A DNA stretch of 64,000 bases from Sorghum bicolor. Taxonomy: Eukaryota; Streptophyta; Magnoliopsida; Poales; Poaceae. The translations under genes were made by a program, and so were the position numbers. Location: assembly GCF_000003195.3 (NCBI RefSeq), contig NC_012877.2:11139106-11203105 (forward strand), given 5' to 3'. This document shows, piece after piece, positions 32,308 to 44,828 of this stretch. Each line of letters begins with the position of its first letter. The stretch's first letter is position 1. The notes beneath the pieces were generated by a model. The model had not been told where the DNA came from. It did not search any database and saw only the letters and a program-made list of their open reading frames with translations.

Positions 32308-34697
32308 TGAAGGGTCGAGATGGCGGACTAGAGGGGGGGGTGAATAGTCCTTTCTAAAACTTATCGCACCGGCTAACCGAAATAAGTGCGGAATTAAAAC
32401 TATTGGTCTAGCCAAGACTACACCCCTCTATCTAAGTTCTCTAGCACCTTGAAAAGATCCTAAACAAGCAAGCAAGGTGCTACCTTAGCAAGAGCTCACC
32501 TAACCAATTCTAGGAGCAAGGTCACACAAACCTATGCAACTAGTACTTTGCAAACCGGGGGAGCTCCTACACAAACTAGTGAGGCAAAGCGCACAAAGCC
32601 TAAGCTCACTAGCAAGCTCAATAACAAGGCAACTAATGCCAAATTAGAAAGCGCAAAAATACTTAGCTACACAAACTAAGCAATGTGACTAATAAGGTTA
32701 CACAAACCAAATTAGTCACGCAAGGGAAGTACTTCTAGCTACACAAGCAAGAAGGTAACTAGCAAGCTGCACAAGCTAACTAGTTACAAAAGCAACTACA
32801 CAAGCACAAATATATGAATGTAAATACAAGCTTGTGTTAGGGACTTGCAAACCAACGGGAAGAACAAAGTTGACACGATGATTTTCACCCGAGGTTCACT
32901 TGGTTGCCACCAAGCTACGTCCCCGTTGTGTCGACCAACACTTGGTGGTTCGGCGGCTAAGAGGTGTTACACGAACCTCGTCCCCACTAGGACACCGCAA
33001 GAACCTACCCACAAGTGAGGTAGCTCAATGACACGCATGATCCAATAGAGTTGCTCTTCGCGATCCCCGCGGGGTGAGCACCGTACCCCTCACAATCTCT
33101 TCTCCGGAGCACCGCACAATCTCCTTGCGTGCTTCGACGGAGTCACAAGCCACCAAGCCGTCTAGGAGGTGGCAACCTCCAAGAGTAACAAGCACCACCG
33201 GTTTGCAACACGAACACCTAGTGCCACTCGATGCAAACTCTCAATGCAACGCACTAGAATCACTCACTCGTTATTGATTCGCACTCTTGCAAGCACAAGT
33301 GAGTTAGAGGCTTTCCTAGCACTCCCCAAGCATGGACACTAAGTCCCAAGGGTGCTCCACACCAGCCAAGGCCAGCCACCACTTCTATTTATAGCCCCAA
33401 GGGCTAAACTAGCCGTTGCCCCTTTACTGGGCAAAACACGTGGGCACCGGACGCTCACAAGGAGCCACCGGACGCTCAACACCCAGCGTCCGGTGCTCAG
33501 CTGACCGCCACGTGTCACTAGCCATTTGAAGTCGACCGTTGCCGCCAACGGCTACCACGCGCTCGCGCCTGACACAGCACCACCGGACGCTCAACAAGTC
33601 CACACCGGACGCGTCCGGTGCACACCAGACTCGTGCGCAGAGAGCTCCGTAAACTCGCACGGTCACCGGACGCAAGCCACCGGACGGTCCGGTGCTCACC
33701 GAACTCGTGCGCAGAGAGGGTCGCCAAACCGCCCGCACACCGGACGCTGAGCATCGGACACTCTCCGGTGCGTCCGGTGCACACCTGCGCCACAGACACC
33801 ACACCGGACGCTCTGGACCAGCGTCCGGTGCCTCTGCACTTAGCGTCCGGTGAGTGTTTCTCCGCGAGAAACACTCCCGCGACTTCTCCAAATTTCCCAC
33901 CGGCGCAATAGAAAATATGCACTTAATTTTCTCAAAAGCGCCGAATCCCGCCAGAGAGAAACCCACACCTCTCTCAACCCTAGGAATCACCACCTCCTTT
34001 GTAAAGTGTGCCAACACCAACAAGTGTACACCACCATGTGCAAGTGTGTTAGCTTTTCATAAACATTTTCCCAAAGAAGTTAGCCTCTCAAACTTGCCAC
34101 GCCACTCGATCCTAACACGTATGCAAAGTTAGATCGCTCAAGTGGCACTAGATGACCGATATGCAAACAAGTTTGCCCCTCTTGATAGTACGGCCATCTA
34201 TCCTAAATCCGGTCATAAACTTCTCTACACACCTATGACCGGTGAAATGGAAATGCCCTAGGTTATACCTTTGCCTTGCGCTTTCCATTCCATCTCCTCT
34301 AATGTTGATGCAACACATGCACCAACCAATCACCAAATGATATGATCCACTTCATATCATCACATGACCGTATTGGTTCATCAATCTTGACCTCACTTGC
34401 TCTTCACCGTTGCCTCGGTCCATCGGCACCAAGTCTTGCTCAAGCTTCACCGTCACACGCGGTCCCTCGCTTCAAAGCCTCCGACTTGCCCTTCACTCTT
34501 GCAACCGGTCCATCGAGCCAAGCCTCATCTTGATCTTCTCCACCTTGGTCACATGACTCCATGTCATGTCTCATATGCAATGAGCTCCTTCATCATCACA
34601 TCATCACCTGTGGACCAATCTCCTGTGTATCTCACATAAACACTATTAGTCCACCTAAGTTGTCACTCAATTACCAAAACCAAACAGGGACCTTTCA
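32308..34697 (-). repeat. 3' LTR of element C
   Basis: 2390 bp. Read on the minus strand it starts TGAAAGGTCCCTGTTTGG and ends CCGCCATCTCGACCCTTCA. TATA-like TATAAATAG at about 33386-33395 (minus). It keeps the complete hairpin at 33852-33876. Confidence 0.9.
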
Positions 34698-34713
34698 ATC
34701 TCCCCCTTTTTGG
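34698..34713 (-). promoter_or_regulatory. Polypurine tract of element C
   Basis: Minus strand CCAAAAAGGGGGAGAT directly before its 3' LTR, almost identical to the tract of Copia A. Confidence 0.8.
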
Positions 34714-37700
34714 TAATTGATGACAACTCTACAAAGATATGGAAATTAAGCTTTTTCAAGCTAGCACTTCACACAAGTGTAAATTGCTAACTTGTTTTGG
34801 ATTTTATGCTACTTATCCAACATTTAAGCTCTATGTCAAGATTTGGATAAGCACCATAAAACCCTACTAAGTGCTAAGGTGTATAGAATAAACCTTTGTA
34901 GCTCGATACCAAAATCGATAGCATTTGAAGCATTCAATGTACACCATCCTTAGCACCATGTGTAGCTAGACAACAAAAACACTAGAAACCCCGTGAGATC
35001 AACATTATAAGCAAGGGTCTAGTTTTTACTTGAAAAACAAATGTCTAGCTACCAACCTAAGCATGCTAGTTATCATATCATCAATCAAGTTCTATAACTA
35101 GCATACACCACACAAGCAAGCATATTGAATTTAAAACTTGTGCAATGCATGCAAGCACATGAATATGCACATATCAAATGCAGACAATCAATGTTCATGA
35201 GCTTGCTCCCCCTACTTGTGTGCTTCTCTTTTGTCCAAGAATTTTGATCCATCATCTTTTCTTTTAATGTTGCTCCCTTGTCCATGTCCATCTTTGATCA
35301 TCTTTGATCTCTCCCCCTTGAAACATATCTTTTGTTGTCCAACTTATTCCATGATCATATCTTTGTTCCAACTTACTTATCCCATGATCATATCTTTGTT
35401 CCAACTTACTTATCCCATGATCATATCTTTGTTCCAACTTCTCCCCCTTTGTCATCAATTTCCATAAAAGGTATGTGATACCAATTAAATCACTTGATAC
35501 CATTTGTAAAAATGTGAATCTCATTGTGACAAAGGATTGCACTGGGATAGATGGTTGAGGCTTGAATCTTGCATTTTTGATGGACATCACCATGTGTTGG
35601 AATGACATTACTTGAATTGCTCTTAAGATACCATTTAGGATCTTTGACCTTGATACCATTTGGTGGGGCACTCCCCCTATGTCATAGCATGGGTCATTCA
35701 CTTGTCAATCTTGTTGGTGAGGGAACTTTCTTTGCTTGATGATCACTTAAAGTTGAGGATCACTTGTGGAACCACCTTCTTGTATGATAGATACCATATG
35801 TATAAATGTGATATCACTTGAAGTGTCTTGTCCGATACCATATGGAAATCTTCTACCAATTAAAGATCTTCTAGTATGGAACCACTTGTTTGCGATCTTG
35901 AACATTTGCTATTATCATGAGTACCATTTGTTGGATACCAATTGAAGAAACATTTGAATTTAGATATCCATTTGCAATGTTGTCTTGTTCTTGTACTCTA
36001 ATCATCATGAGCTTCTAATTGTTGACTTGAACTAAGTTGATTTGCCTAAGCTTCCAAGTTCGGTTTGAACCAATGACAAGCTTCTTCACACCTCTCATTA
36101 AGGGTTATCTTGCCAATGTTGTACTTGTCACTTGTTAGCAATCCAAAATAGATCAAGTACTTGGGTTCACTAGCTCATGAACAAACTCATATACATACCA
36201 CTAGATCAACTAATCATTCAAGCAATAGTGGTAGGTTATGAATTTAAAACTTTTCATTTGTCATGCATGATCCTATTAAGCATGTACTGTATGCACTAAC
36301 CGCATACTAGTAAGGGATGAAATGATCATGCACATTACAATGATACCTTTGCTATCATGGAGTAGAGGATAGTCAATAAGATTCCAATTTAGCTCCAAAT
36401 AGCAATGTGAAGTCCAATTGATAAGCTTGGTGAAGACCAAATATAAATGCCAATTGATAGATCAAATCTTCACCCATATGAATGGAGAACCACTTATGAT
36501 CATGTGCACTATCTTGTTGTGGTTGACTTGCTTCTTCTTTTGATTTTTGCTTGCATGAGAGAACTACTAAGAATATCACTTGAAATAGCATGACTAGCTC
36601 TATTTTTGGGTGTTGCTTGCTTCCTTGATCAATCCTTTTGATTGCTTCAACTAAGCATCTCAAATGTCCTTTAGATCACCACTTCCATGTTAGCCTTCCA
36701 AGCACCACACTTGGTTTACTCACTCCTCGGGCGGCACGCCCCTCACATAGGGAGAAGTGACCTCTCTCCAAAGAACTATTCTTGACACTCACTTGAATTG
36801 CTTTGATTGATTGATTCAAGTGACGGACTTAAAGTGATGAGTAACCATGAATCCTTCTTTAAGTCCTTTTCTTTCTACTTGTTTATGTCCTTTTCTTTCT
36901 ACCAAATGATCTCCTATAGTTACTGGAACTTAAACTTTCATCTTCATGTTGAGTTTGATCTTGATCTTCAATTTGAGTACTAAATGTATACACCAAGTAC
37001 ATTCCACAATCAAATGCCCTTATACTCATTACTTGTCATGCTTATAGATCAATTCAAAACCAAACTTAGGTGCCTCAAACACTTGTAAACATGTTTCCAA
37101 CTTGAGGACCTTTCAATTGAAGTGACTCTAGATCAATCCAATAATTGTCACCTTTCTGGCAGATTCTGTACCCTTTAAAGAAATATCCATATCTCACAAT
37201 GTACAGATCCAAATACCACGAAATTTAGTGGAGATGTGATTCACTGAGTCATCTAGCAGCTGTAAAAATTTAAGCTTCATTTGACTTCTAGATTTCTACC
37301 AGATTTCAATTCTTCCACCACTGCTACATGCTGAAAACTTCTGTACTATAGCTGATAAGATCTACTCCAAAACCGAAGTATCCCTCATCCAATTCTCATG
37401 AGATTTTTACAGCATCTTTTATGATAAATGTACAGCATTCATACCAAATTTCAAGCCATTCGAAATAGATTTGATCACTTAAACTCAGACTTGATCACTG
37501 CTAGCTCAGTTTTTCAATATTGGACAGATTTCAAGCAATTGAGCTATGCTTCTTTAAATTGAATCAAACTTGAAATAAACTTGATTGAATGCATTCACGA
37601 GACATATATCAATTCAATCCACTTACTAAGTGTCATCTTATGAACTTATTCAACTCAAATCAATCCAAACTTGATTACTAATCATTTAATCCATTCAATC

Positions 37701-38034
37701 ATCTTATAGCAAGCAACATTGCATATATATCCAATTCAATCAACTTATATGCACCCAAATGAATGTGATCAACAAAGATATACCTTGGTTAGCTCATGAT
37801 CATCTAATTTGCAAGCTTCAACTCATGTATATGCAAGCCATCAAATGATCCAATAAATCACCACAACTTGAATGTGACACTTGTATGTTGTAGCACATTT
37901 GGATTTCACTATCTTGTTTTGACTTGGCATTGGGATAAGATAGGTACTAAACTTCAATACTTGATTCAATTATATGATAAACAATATAGGATCAATTGAA
38001 TCAAGTTGCCAATGCCAATGGTACCTACACACAA
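34714..38034 (-). other. Non-coding interior of element C
   Basis: 3.3 kb between Gag stop and polypurine tract without any pol motif. It contains a 33-bp tandem repeat (35349-35443) and a cluster of GATACCA motifs (35477-35945). 37100-37950 is AT-rich with CAATTCAATC-type words; nothing else recognised. Confidence 0.6.
35349..35443. repeat. 33-bp tandem repeat, about 2.9 copies
   Basis: Unit CCATGATCATATCTTTGTTC plus 13 bp, at 35349, 35382 and 35415. On the minus strand it encodes an 11-residue repeat (KLEQRYDHGIS) in a 145-codon frame that has no other protein-like feature. Confidence 0.9.
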
Positions 38035-40014
38035 TCATTCACTTTTTGATGGTACCCAAATTAGTTTGGGTCCTCTCAAGTTAGGAGCAACATACTTAGG
38101 CGATGCCTTAGTATGAGTAGCGGGATGTTTTGTAATAGCAACCGTAGAGGTACCATCATCATCCTTTCTAAGCATATTATGGTTATCAATTGAAATAGGC
38201 TTAGAACTATTACCTAGGGGACATGAATAAGCCATGTGTCCCCTTTCCCGGCATAAGTAGCAACTTCTTTTGGATTGAGCCTTTTCTTCCTTGCTCATAT
38301 GTTGCTTCTCATTGCCTTGCCTCTTGAGAGTTGCTTGAGCCTTCTTCTCAAGCTTGGTAGGACACCTCGAGGCAAAGTGTCCATCATCCTTGCACTCAAA
38401 GCACTTGATGTGAGCATAAGCTTTCTTCTTGTCTTCATTCTTGCTCATCATCTTGGCATTTTGGATTTGCATTGGATGCCTTGCTCTTCCACCCCTTCTT
38501 GTCTTCTTATTCTTCATAATCAAGTCACCACCATGGTGGTTGATCTTGACTTGAACTTGGGGCTTCTTTTCTTGCTCAACTTGTGGCTTTTGTTGAGGCT
38601 CTTCTTGTTGCTTCACCAATTGCTTGGTTGGGCACATTGAGGTGAGATGACCCCAAGTGCGACACTTGAAGCACTTAACATGCTTTAGCCTCTCTTCTTC
38701 TTTCATATTCTTGAGCTTCTCTTTGTTTGGGCAACCATTTGCAAGATGACCCACTTCATGGCACCGAAAGCACATGAAATGAGAGAGCTTTTCTCTCTCT
38801 TGCTTTCTTTTGCCCTTTGTCATCTTCTTCTTGAAGCCAAGGCCACATTTGTCACCATAATTTCTTTGCGTCTTCAATATATGCTCAAAGGTGACTTTTG
38901 AGTAGTAGCACCTCTCTAACTTGTTGCTCAAATTCTTCACTTCACTTTTGAGCTCATTGTTCTCCTTCAAAAGGTTAGTCTCACAAGACAAAGAAGTAGA
39001 ACAAGCATTTGTATGTGAAGAACATGGCATAAACAATAAATCATCACAAGAGGTGGATACATGCTTCTTGCCTACATCACAAGGGTTAGTAATATCATAT
39101 GATTGATCATTTGACCCAAGTGATGAGCTCTCACTAGTTTTAATTTCTTCATTAGAAAGCTTCTTAGTGAGAAAAGCATGGTCTTGTACCAAGTTGTCAT
39201 GAGCAACACAAAGTTCCTCATGAACCAATTTTAGCTCCTCATGTGAACAAGTAGTAACATAAAGTAGATGCTTTTGTTGTTCACATGTGGTCTTTAGAAA
39301 TGAGTTTTCACTTTTCAATTTACTTGTTTTTGCCAACTCATTTCTTAAAGCTTTTGAGAGTTTGCATACAAGCTCAAAATTTGGACCATCACAATCAATA
39401 ATCACATCACCAATAGATACCTTAGTGTCACCATGTGACATGAAGCAATGTGGTGATGTAGTAGATGAGCTTGTGGAAGCATCACTCTCATAGCCATCAT
39501 CTTCATCATCAAGTGTGCATGAGGTAGCCTCATCATTTGCATCACTTGTGCCATCATCATCATCCTTGTCAAGTGATCTTGTAGAATGATCATCATCATC
39601 TTCATTTGACCATGAGGTGGAGCAATCCACCACAACCACGGTGTTGTGGTCATGCTCAACATCCTCATGTGCCTCCACATTTGGCACAACATCTTCTTTG
39701 GAGATCATCCCATATTTCTCATTGAGAAATACCCAAATCTCATGGGCGGACTTCATATCCATGATCTCACAAAATATATTATCTTTCATGGATGAATAGA
39801 AGATGTTAGTAGCTTGGCAATCGAGATGTAGGCATTTCTTTTGCGCTTGAGTTGCAACCTTTTTATCAATTGCACAAGAAAAGCCCACATCTACGATCCA
39901 CCACATTTGAGGAGAAATAAACTTAAAATTGCATGTCATCCAATTTCTCCACTGTGCAAAGTGTGTGCCATCAAAAATGTGTGGACACTCAACATCTAGC
40001 CCATAAGCCGCCAT
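38035..40014 (-). CDS. gag: Element C Gag with four zinc knuckles
   Basis: Uninterrupted 659-residue frame. In order: N-terminal Gag domain (PHIFDGTHFAQWRNWM near residue 12, then a block with IFYSSMKDNIFCEIMDMKSA near 90-110), an acidic Asp/Ser-rich stretch (about 135-190), a coiled-coil-like segment (about 215-290, KSENSFLKTTCEQQKHLL), and four CX2CX4HX4C knuckles between about residues 413 and 600: CFRCHEVGHLANGC, CFKCRTWGHLTSMC, CFECKDDGHFASRC, CYLCRERGHMAYSC. SIRE-type Gags in this window have two. The C-terminus GPKLIWVPSKSE resembles GPKQVWVPKKH of Copia A, the point where pol would follow, but none does. Gag would coat element RNA. The intact frame among broken neighbours suggests recent insertion or selection on Gag. 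Confidence 0.9.
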   Translation of the reverse strand: MAAYGLDVECPHIFDGTHFAQWRNWMTCNFKFISPQMWWIVDVGFSCAIDKKVATQAQKKCLHLDCQATNIFYSSMKDNIFCEIMDMKSAHEIWVFLNEKYGMISKEDVVPNVEAHEDVEHDHNTVVVVDCSTSWSNEDDDDHSTRSLDKDDDDGTSDANDEATSCTLDDEDDGYESDASTSSSTTSPHCFMSHGDTKVSIGDVIIDCDGPNFELVCKLSKALRNELAKTSKLKSENSFLKTTCEQQKHLLYVTTCSHEELKLVHEELCVAHDNLVQDHAFLTKKLSNEEIKTSESSSLGSNDQSYDITNPCDVGKKHVSTSCDDLLFMPCSSHTNACSTSLSCETNLLKENNELKSEVKNLSNKLERCYYSKVTFEHILKTQRNYGDKCGLGFKKKMTKGKRKQEREKLSHFMCFRCHEVGHLANGCPNKEKLKNMKEEERLKHVKCFKCRTWGHLTSMCPTKQLVKQQEEPQQKPQVEQEKKPQVQVKINHHGGDLIMKNKKTRRGGRARHPMQIQNAKMMSKNEDKKKAYAHIKCFECKDDGHFASRCPTKLEKKAQATLKRQGNEKQHMSKEEKAQSKRSCYLCRERGHMAYSCPLGNSSKPISIDNHNMLRKDDDGTSTVAITKHPATHTKASPKYVAPNLRGPKLIWVPSKSE

Positions 40015-40051
40015 CCTCTCGGGTCGGTGAAGACCACAAATGAGAGACCTA

Positions 40052-40063
40052 GCTCCGATACCA
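40052..40063 (-). promoter_or_regulatory. Primer binding site of element C
   Basis: Minus strand TGGTATCGGAGC, two bases after the 5' LTR; a variant of the initiator-tRNA-Met site TGGTATCAGAGC. Confidence 0.8.
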
Positions 40064-40065
40064 CT

Positions 40066-42477
40066 TGAAGGGTCGAGATGGCGGACTAGAGGGGGGTGAA
40101 TAGTCCTTTCTAAAACTTATCGCACCGGCTAACCGAAATAAGTGCGGAATTAAAACTATCGGTCTAGCCAAGACTACACCCCTCTATCTAAGTTCTCTAG
40201 CACCTTGAAAAGATCCTAAACAAGCAAGCAAGGTGCTACCTTAGCAAGAGCTCACCTAACCAATTCTAGGAGCAAGGTCACACAAACCTATGCAACTAGT
40301 ACTTTGCAAACCGGGGGAGCTCCTACACAAACTAGTGAGGCAAAGCGCACAAAGCCTAAGCTCACTAGCAAGCTCAATAACAAGGCAACTAATGCCAAAT
40401 TAGAAAGCGCAAAAATACTTAGCTACACAAACTAAGCAATGTGACTAACAAGGTTACACAAACCAAATTAGTCACGCAAGGGAAGTACTTCTAGCTACAC
40501 AAGCAAGAAGGTAACTAGCAAGCTACACAAGCTAACTAGTTACAAGAGCAACTACACAAGCACAAATATATGAATGTAAATACAAGCTTGTGTTAGGGAC
40601 TTGCAAACCAACGGGAAGAACAAAGTTGACACGATGATTTTCACCCGAGGTTCACTTGGTTGCCACCAAGCTACGTCCCCGTTGTGTCGACCAACACTTG
40701 GTGGTTCGGCGGCTAAGAGGTGTTACACGAACCTCATCCCCACTAGGACACCGCAAGAACCTACCCACAAGTGAGGTAGCTCAATGACACGCACGATCCA
40801 ATAGAGTTGCTCTTCGCGATCCCCGCGGGGTGAGCACCGTACCCCTCACAATCTCTTCTCTGGAGCACCGCACAATCTCCTTGCGTGCTTCGACGGAGTC
40901 ACAAGCCACCAAGCCGTCTAGGAGGTGGCAACCTCCAAGAGTAACAAGCACCACCGGCTTGCAACACGAACACCTAGTGCCACTCGATGCAAACTCTCAA
41001 TGCAACGCACTAGAATCACTCACTCGTTATTGATTCGCACTCTTGCAAGCACAAGTGAGTTAGAGGCTTTCCTAGCATTCCCCAAGCATGGACACTAAGT
41101 CCCAAGGGTGCTCCACACCAGCCAAGCCCGGCCACCACTTCTATTTATAGCCCCAAGGGCTAAACTAGTCGTTGCCCCTTTACTGGGCAAAACACGTGGG
41201 CACCGGACGCTCACAAGGAGCCACCGGACGCTCAACACCCAGCGTCCGGTGCTCAGCTGACCGCCACGTGTCACTAGCCGTTTGAAGTCGACCGTTGCCG
41301 CCAACGGCTACCACGCGCTCGCGCCTGACACAGCACCACCGGACGCTCAACAAGTCCACACCGTACGCGTCCGGTGCACACCGGACGCGTCCGGTGCACA
41401 CCGGACTCGTGCGCAGAGAGCTCCGCAAACTCGCACGGTCACCGGACGCAAGCCACCGGACGGTCCGGTGCTCACCGGACTCGTGCGCAGAGAGGGTCGC
41501 CAAACCGCCCGCACACCGGACGCTGAGCATCGGACACTCTCCGGTGCGTCCGGTGCACACCTGCGCCACAGACACCACACCGGACGCTCTGGACCAGCGT
41601 CCGGTGCCTCTGCACTTAGCGTCCGGTGAGTGTTTCCTGCGACTTCTCCAAATTTCCCACCGGCGCAATAGAAAATATGCACTTAATTTTCTCAAAAGCG
41701 CCGAATCCCGCCTCGCAAGCTTGGCGGGAGGGAGAGAGAAACCCACACCTCTCTCAACCCTAGGAATCACCACCTCCTTTGTAAAGTGTGCCAACACCAA
41801 CAAGTGTACACCACCATGTGCAAGTGTGTTAGCTTTTCATAAACATTTTCCCAAAGAAGTTAGCCTCACAAACTTGCCACGCCACTCGATCCTAACACGT
41901 ATGCAAAGTTAGATCGCTCAAGTGGCACTAGATGACCGATATGCAAACAAGTTTGTCCCTCTTGATAGTACGGCCATCTATCCTAAATCCGGTCATAAAC
42001 TTCTCTACACACCTATGACCGATGAAATGGAAATGCCCTAGGTTATACCTTTGCCTTGCACTTTCCATTCCATCTCCTCTAATGTTGATGCAACACATGC
42101 ACCAACCAATCACCAAATGATATGATCCACTTCATATCATCACATGACCGTATTGGTTCATCAATCTTGACCTCACTTGCTCTTCACCGTTGCCTCGGTC
42201 CATCGGCGCCAAGTCTTGCTCAAGCTTCACCGTCACACGCGCTCCCTCGCTTCAAAGCCTCCGACTTGCCCTTCACTCTTGCAACCGGTCCATCGAGCCA
42301 AGCCTCATCTTGATCTTCTCCACCTTGGTCACATGACTCCATGTCATGTCTCATATGCAATGAGCTCCTTCATCATCACATCATCACCTGTGGACCAATC
42401 TCCTGTGTATCTCACATAAACACTATTAGTCCACCTAAGTTGTCACTCAATTACCAAAACCAAACAGGGAACTTTCA
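40066..42477 (-). repeat. 5' LTR of element C
   Basis: 2412 bp, pairs with 32308-34697. Half of the hairpin is deleted here (GAGTGTTTCCTGCGACTTC at about 41630), and it has an extra segment near 41711-41730 absent from the left LTR. Confidence 0.9.
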
Positions 42478-43653
42478 GTGTGCGTCCGGCGTGAGGGTGT
42501 TTTGCAACCCTCTCTACACATAAGTCCGGTGTGCACCGGACCGTCTAGTGCCCAGAGTCCGGTGAGGTCGTGAGTTTGCCAAACTCTCTGTGCACGGGAC
42601 CGGTGAGTACCGGACGCGTCCGGTGCTCACTTGGTCACGTCCGGTGGTCTACAGGTGACCGTTAGAGATTGACAAGCGAGATTCAAAGGAGGACACGTGG
42701 CCAACCCCAGAGCACTGGACGCAGGGGGTCGAGCGTCCGGTGCTCACTTGGTAGCGTCCGGTGCCCCTGATTTCAGCCCAGTGAAAGTGGCCAACAGCTA
42801 GTTCTTTGAGGGGGCTTATAAATAGAGGGTGGCCGGCTTTGGGAGGTCAACTCTTGCACATTTGAATACTTGAGGCATACATTGAGCTAGAGAACACTTC
42901 TTCCACTCATCTCCTTGCTTGATTGCTAATCCTAGTGAGATTGAGTGAGATTCAAGTGCTTTGCTTTGAGAGTTGTATTTAGTGGCACTTGATTCTTGAG
43001 TTTGCTGCGGATTTCTTGTTACTCTTGGGTGTTTCCCGACACCATAGACAGCTTGGAGCAGCAGTGGTGTTGAGCTCGTGATTGGAGATTGTTTCGGGCC
43101 TCACCAAGTGATTTGTGAGGGGTTCTTGAGCCTTCCCCACGGGATATCGCAATTGGCTACTCTAGTGGATTGCTCGTGGCTTGGAGGATCCCCATCTTGT
43201 GAGTGGATGTTCGGCACCCGCGAGGGTTTGGCTTTGGATTGCCAATTAGCTCATGATCCATCAAGTGGGTGTATTGCCACAACGAGGACTAGCTTGCTGG
43301 GAAGCAAGTGAGCCTCGGTAAAAAATCTTGTGTCCTCTCTTGCCGAGGATTCTCTTGTAATTGTGATTGATTGAATGGCTATATTTCTACTCTACTATGT
43401 TGGTATAACAATCACTCCTGTCTCTTTTACTTATGTGCATACCTTGCTAGTTGTGTAACTTGTTTAGCTTAGCTTTCTTGTTGTAACTAGTGTCTAGCTT
43501 TCTTGCTAGACTTGTGTAGGTGGCTTGCATAGCTTAGTTGTGCTAGTGCTAGAATAGCTTTGCCTTTTGTTTTACTAATCAACTTGTCTAGTTGGAGTTT
43601 GTAGAAAATTTAAATAGGCTATTCACCCCCCTCTATCCATTTGGACCTTTTCA

Positions 43654-44828
43654 GCGGGAGTGTTTCTCACTGAGAAACACTCACCGGACGCTGACCCAGA
43701 GGCACCGGACGCTGTGTCTGTGCGTCCGGTGTGCAGGCAGTGACTGGCTCAGCTAGGGTTAGGCACCGGACGCAGGTTAGACCCTGTTGGAGCGTCTGGT
43801 GTTTTGAGTCCAGTGTTCTGCGCTTTTGCAATACTCTCTGGGTATGAGACCGGTGAGCACCGGACGGTCCGGTGCTCAGCGTCCGGTGACCCCGCGAGTT
43901 TGCAGACCTCCCTGAGTTTAAGTCTGGTGAGTACCGGACGCGTCCGGTGGCAACTTATCCGCGTCTGGTGCTTTGCAGGTGACCGTTAGAGATCAACGCG
44001 CGAAAGTAAAAAGGGTGACACATGGCTGTTTTTGGAGCACCGGACGCAGGGCTTGAGCGTCCGGTGCCTCCTGCTGTGCATCTGGTGGCTCCGTTTTCTG
44101 CCCACTGCAAGAGCCAACGGCTCTATTTGTTTGAGGGGCCTATAAATACGTGTTGGCTGGCTTGGGGCTCACTCTCTTGGCATTCTAGCATATTTGACAT
44201 CCTTGTGAGCCTAAGCAAACACCTCCCACTCATCTCCTTCATAGATTATTCATCATTGTGAGATTGGGAGTGATTCCAAGTGTATTTGCTTGAGTGATTG
44301 CATCTAGTGGCACTTAGAGATCGTTCTAGCTGCGGTTTTCTTGTTACACTTGGTGGTTGCCGCCACCTAGACGGCTTGGGGCAGCGGAGGAGCTTTGGTA
44401 CGAGTTGGTGATTGTTCGTGGCCATCTCCCGGTGATTGTGAGGGGTTTGTGCCTACCTCGGTGGAGAGCCAAAGGCAACATTAGTGGATTGCTCGTGTCA
44501 TTGAGCTACATCACTTGTGGGTAGGTTCTTGTGGTGTCCTAGTAAGGACGAGGTTCGTGCTACACCTCTTAGCCACCGAACCACCAAGTGTTGGTCGACA
44601 CAACGGGGACGTAGCGTGCCTGCAAGCACGTGAACCTCGGGAGAAAATTGTGTCTCTCCATTGTGATTGTTCATTGGATTTCTCCTGGTGATTGGACTTC
44701 ATATTATTGATTGGTTCATCCCCTCAACACGATGGTATAAAGACTAAACCATCTCTCTTACATTCCCGCAAACTAGAATAGCTTACTTACTTGTATAGAA
44801 ACTTCAGATAGCTCTCTAGTGTAAGTAG
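43654..44828 (+). repeat. Middle Copia LTR, segment 2
   Basis: Resumes after the duplicated GCGGG with the hairpin at 43658-43682. Matches the first LTR (23051-23235) up to the point where that copy is deleted. TATAAATA at 44141-44148. Ends at AGTAG (44824-44828), where solo LTR D1 is inserted. Confidence 0.88.

Larger units (their letters stand above)
32308..42477 (-). mobile_element. Element C: non-autonomous Gag-only LTR retrotransposon (TR-GAG type)
   Basis: Minus-strand element of 10.2 kb flanked by GTGTG (32303-32307 and 42478-42482). LTRs are 32308-34697 and 40066-42477, highly similar. Primer binding site is next to the right LTR and polypurine tract next to the left one. The 5.4-kb interior encodes only a 659-residue Gag (38035-40014); protease, integrase, reverse transcriptase and RNase H are absent. 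LTR motifs, primer site and the Gag C-terminus link it to the SIRE-type Copia elements, which may supply polymerase. Confidence 0.9.
31513..43653 (+). mobile_element. Solo LTR B, split by element C
   Basis: Plus-strand LTR with TG (TGAAATCCCAAG) and CA (GGACCTTTTCA) ends, flanked by GCGGG (31508-31512 and 43654-43658). B sequence is 31513-32307 and 42478-43653, about 1.97 kb. No internal domain: the only DNA between the two halves is element C with its own TSD. Its TATAAATA box is at 42817-42824. Family relationship to the LTRs of A, C and window positions 1-1571 is clear from the shared hairpin and GCGTCCGGTG motifs. Confidence 0.9.

Noticed and set aside
33424..34023. Long overlapping frames (up to about 200 codons) on both strands of the element C and A/B LTRs
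   Set aside because: They follow from the GCGTCCGGTG word arrays, which lack stops in several frames. They fall inside LTR U3 and have no protein-like features.
36000..38034. Possible pol remnant in the interior of element C
   Set aside because: No retropepsin, integrase or reverse transcriptase motif was found in any frame; short frames there are scattered and stop-rich.
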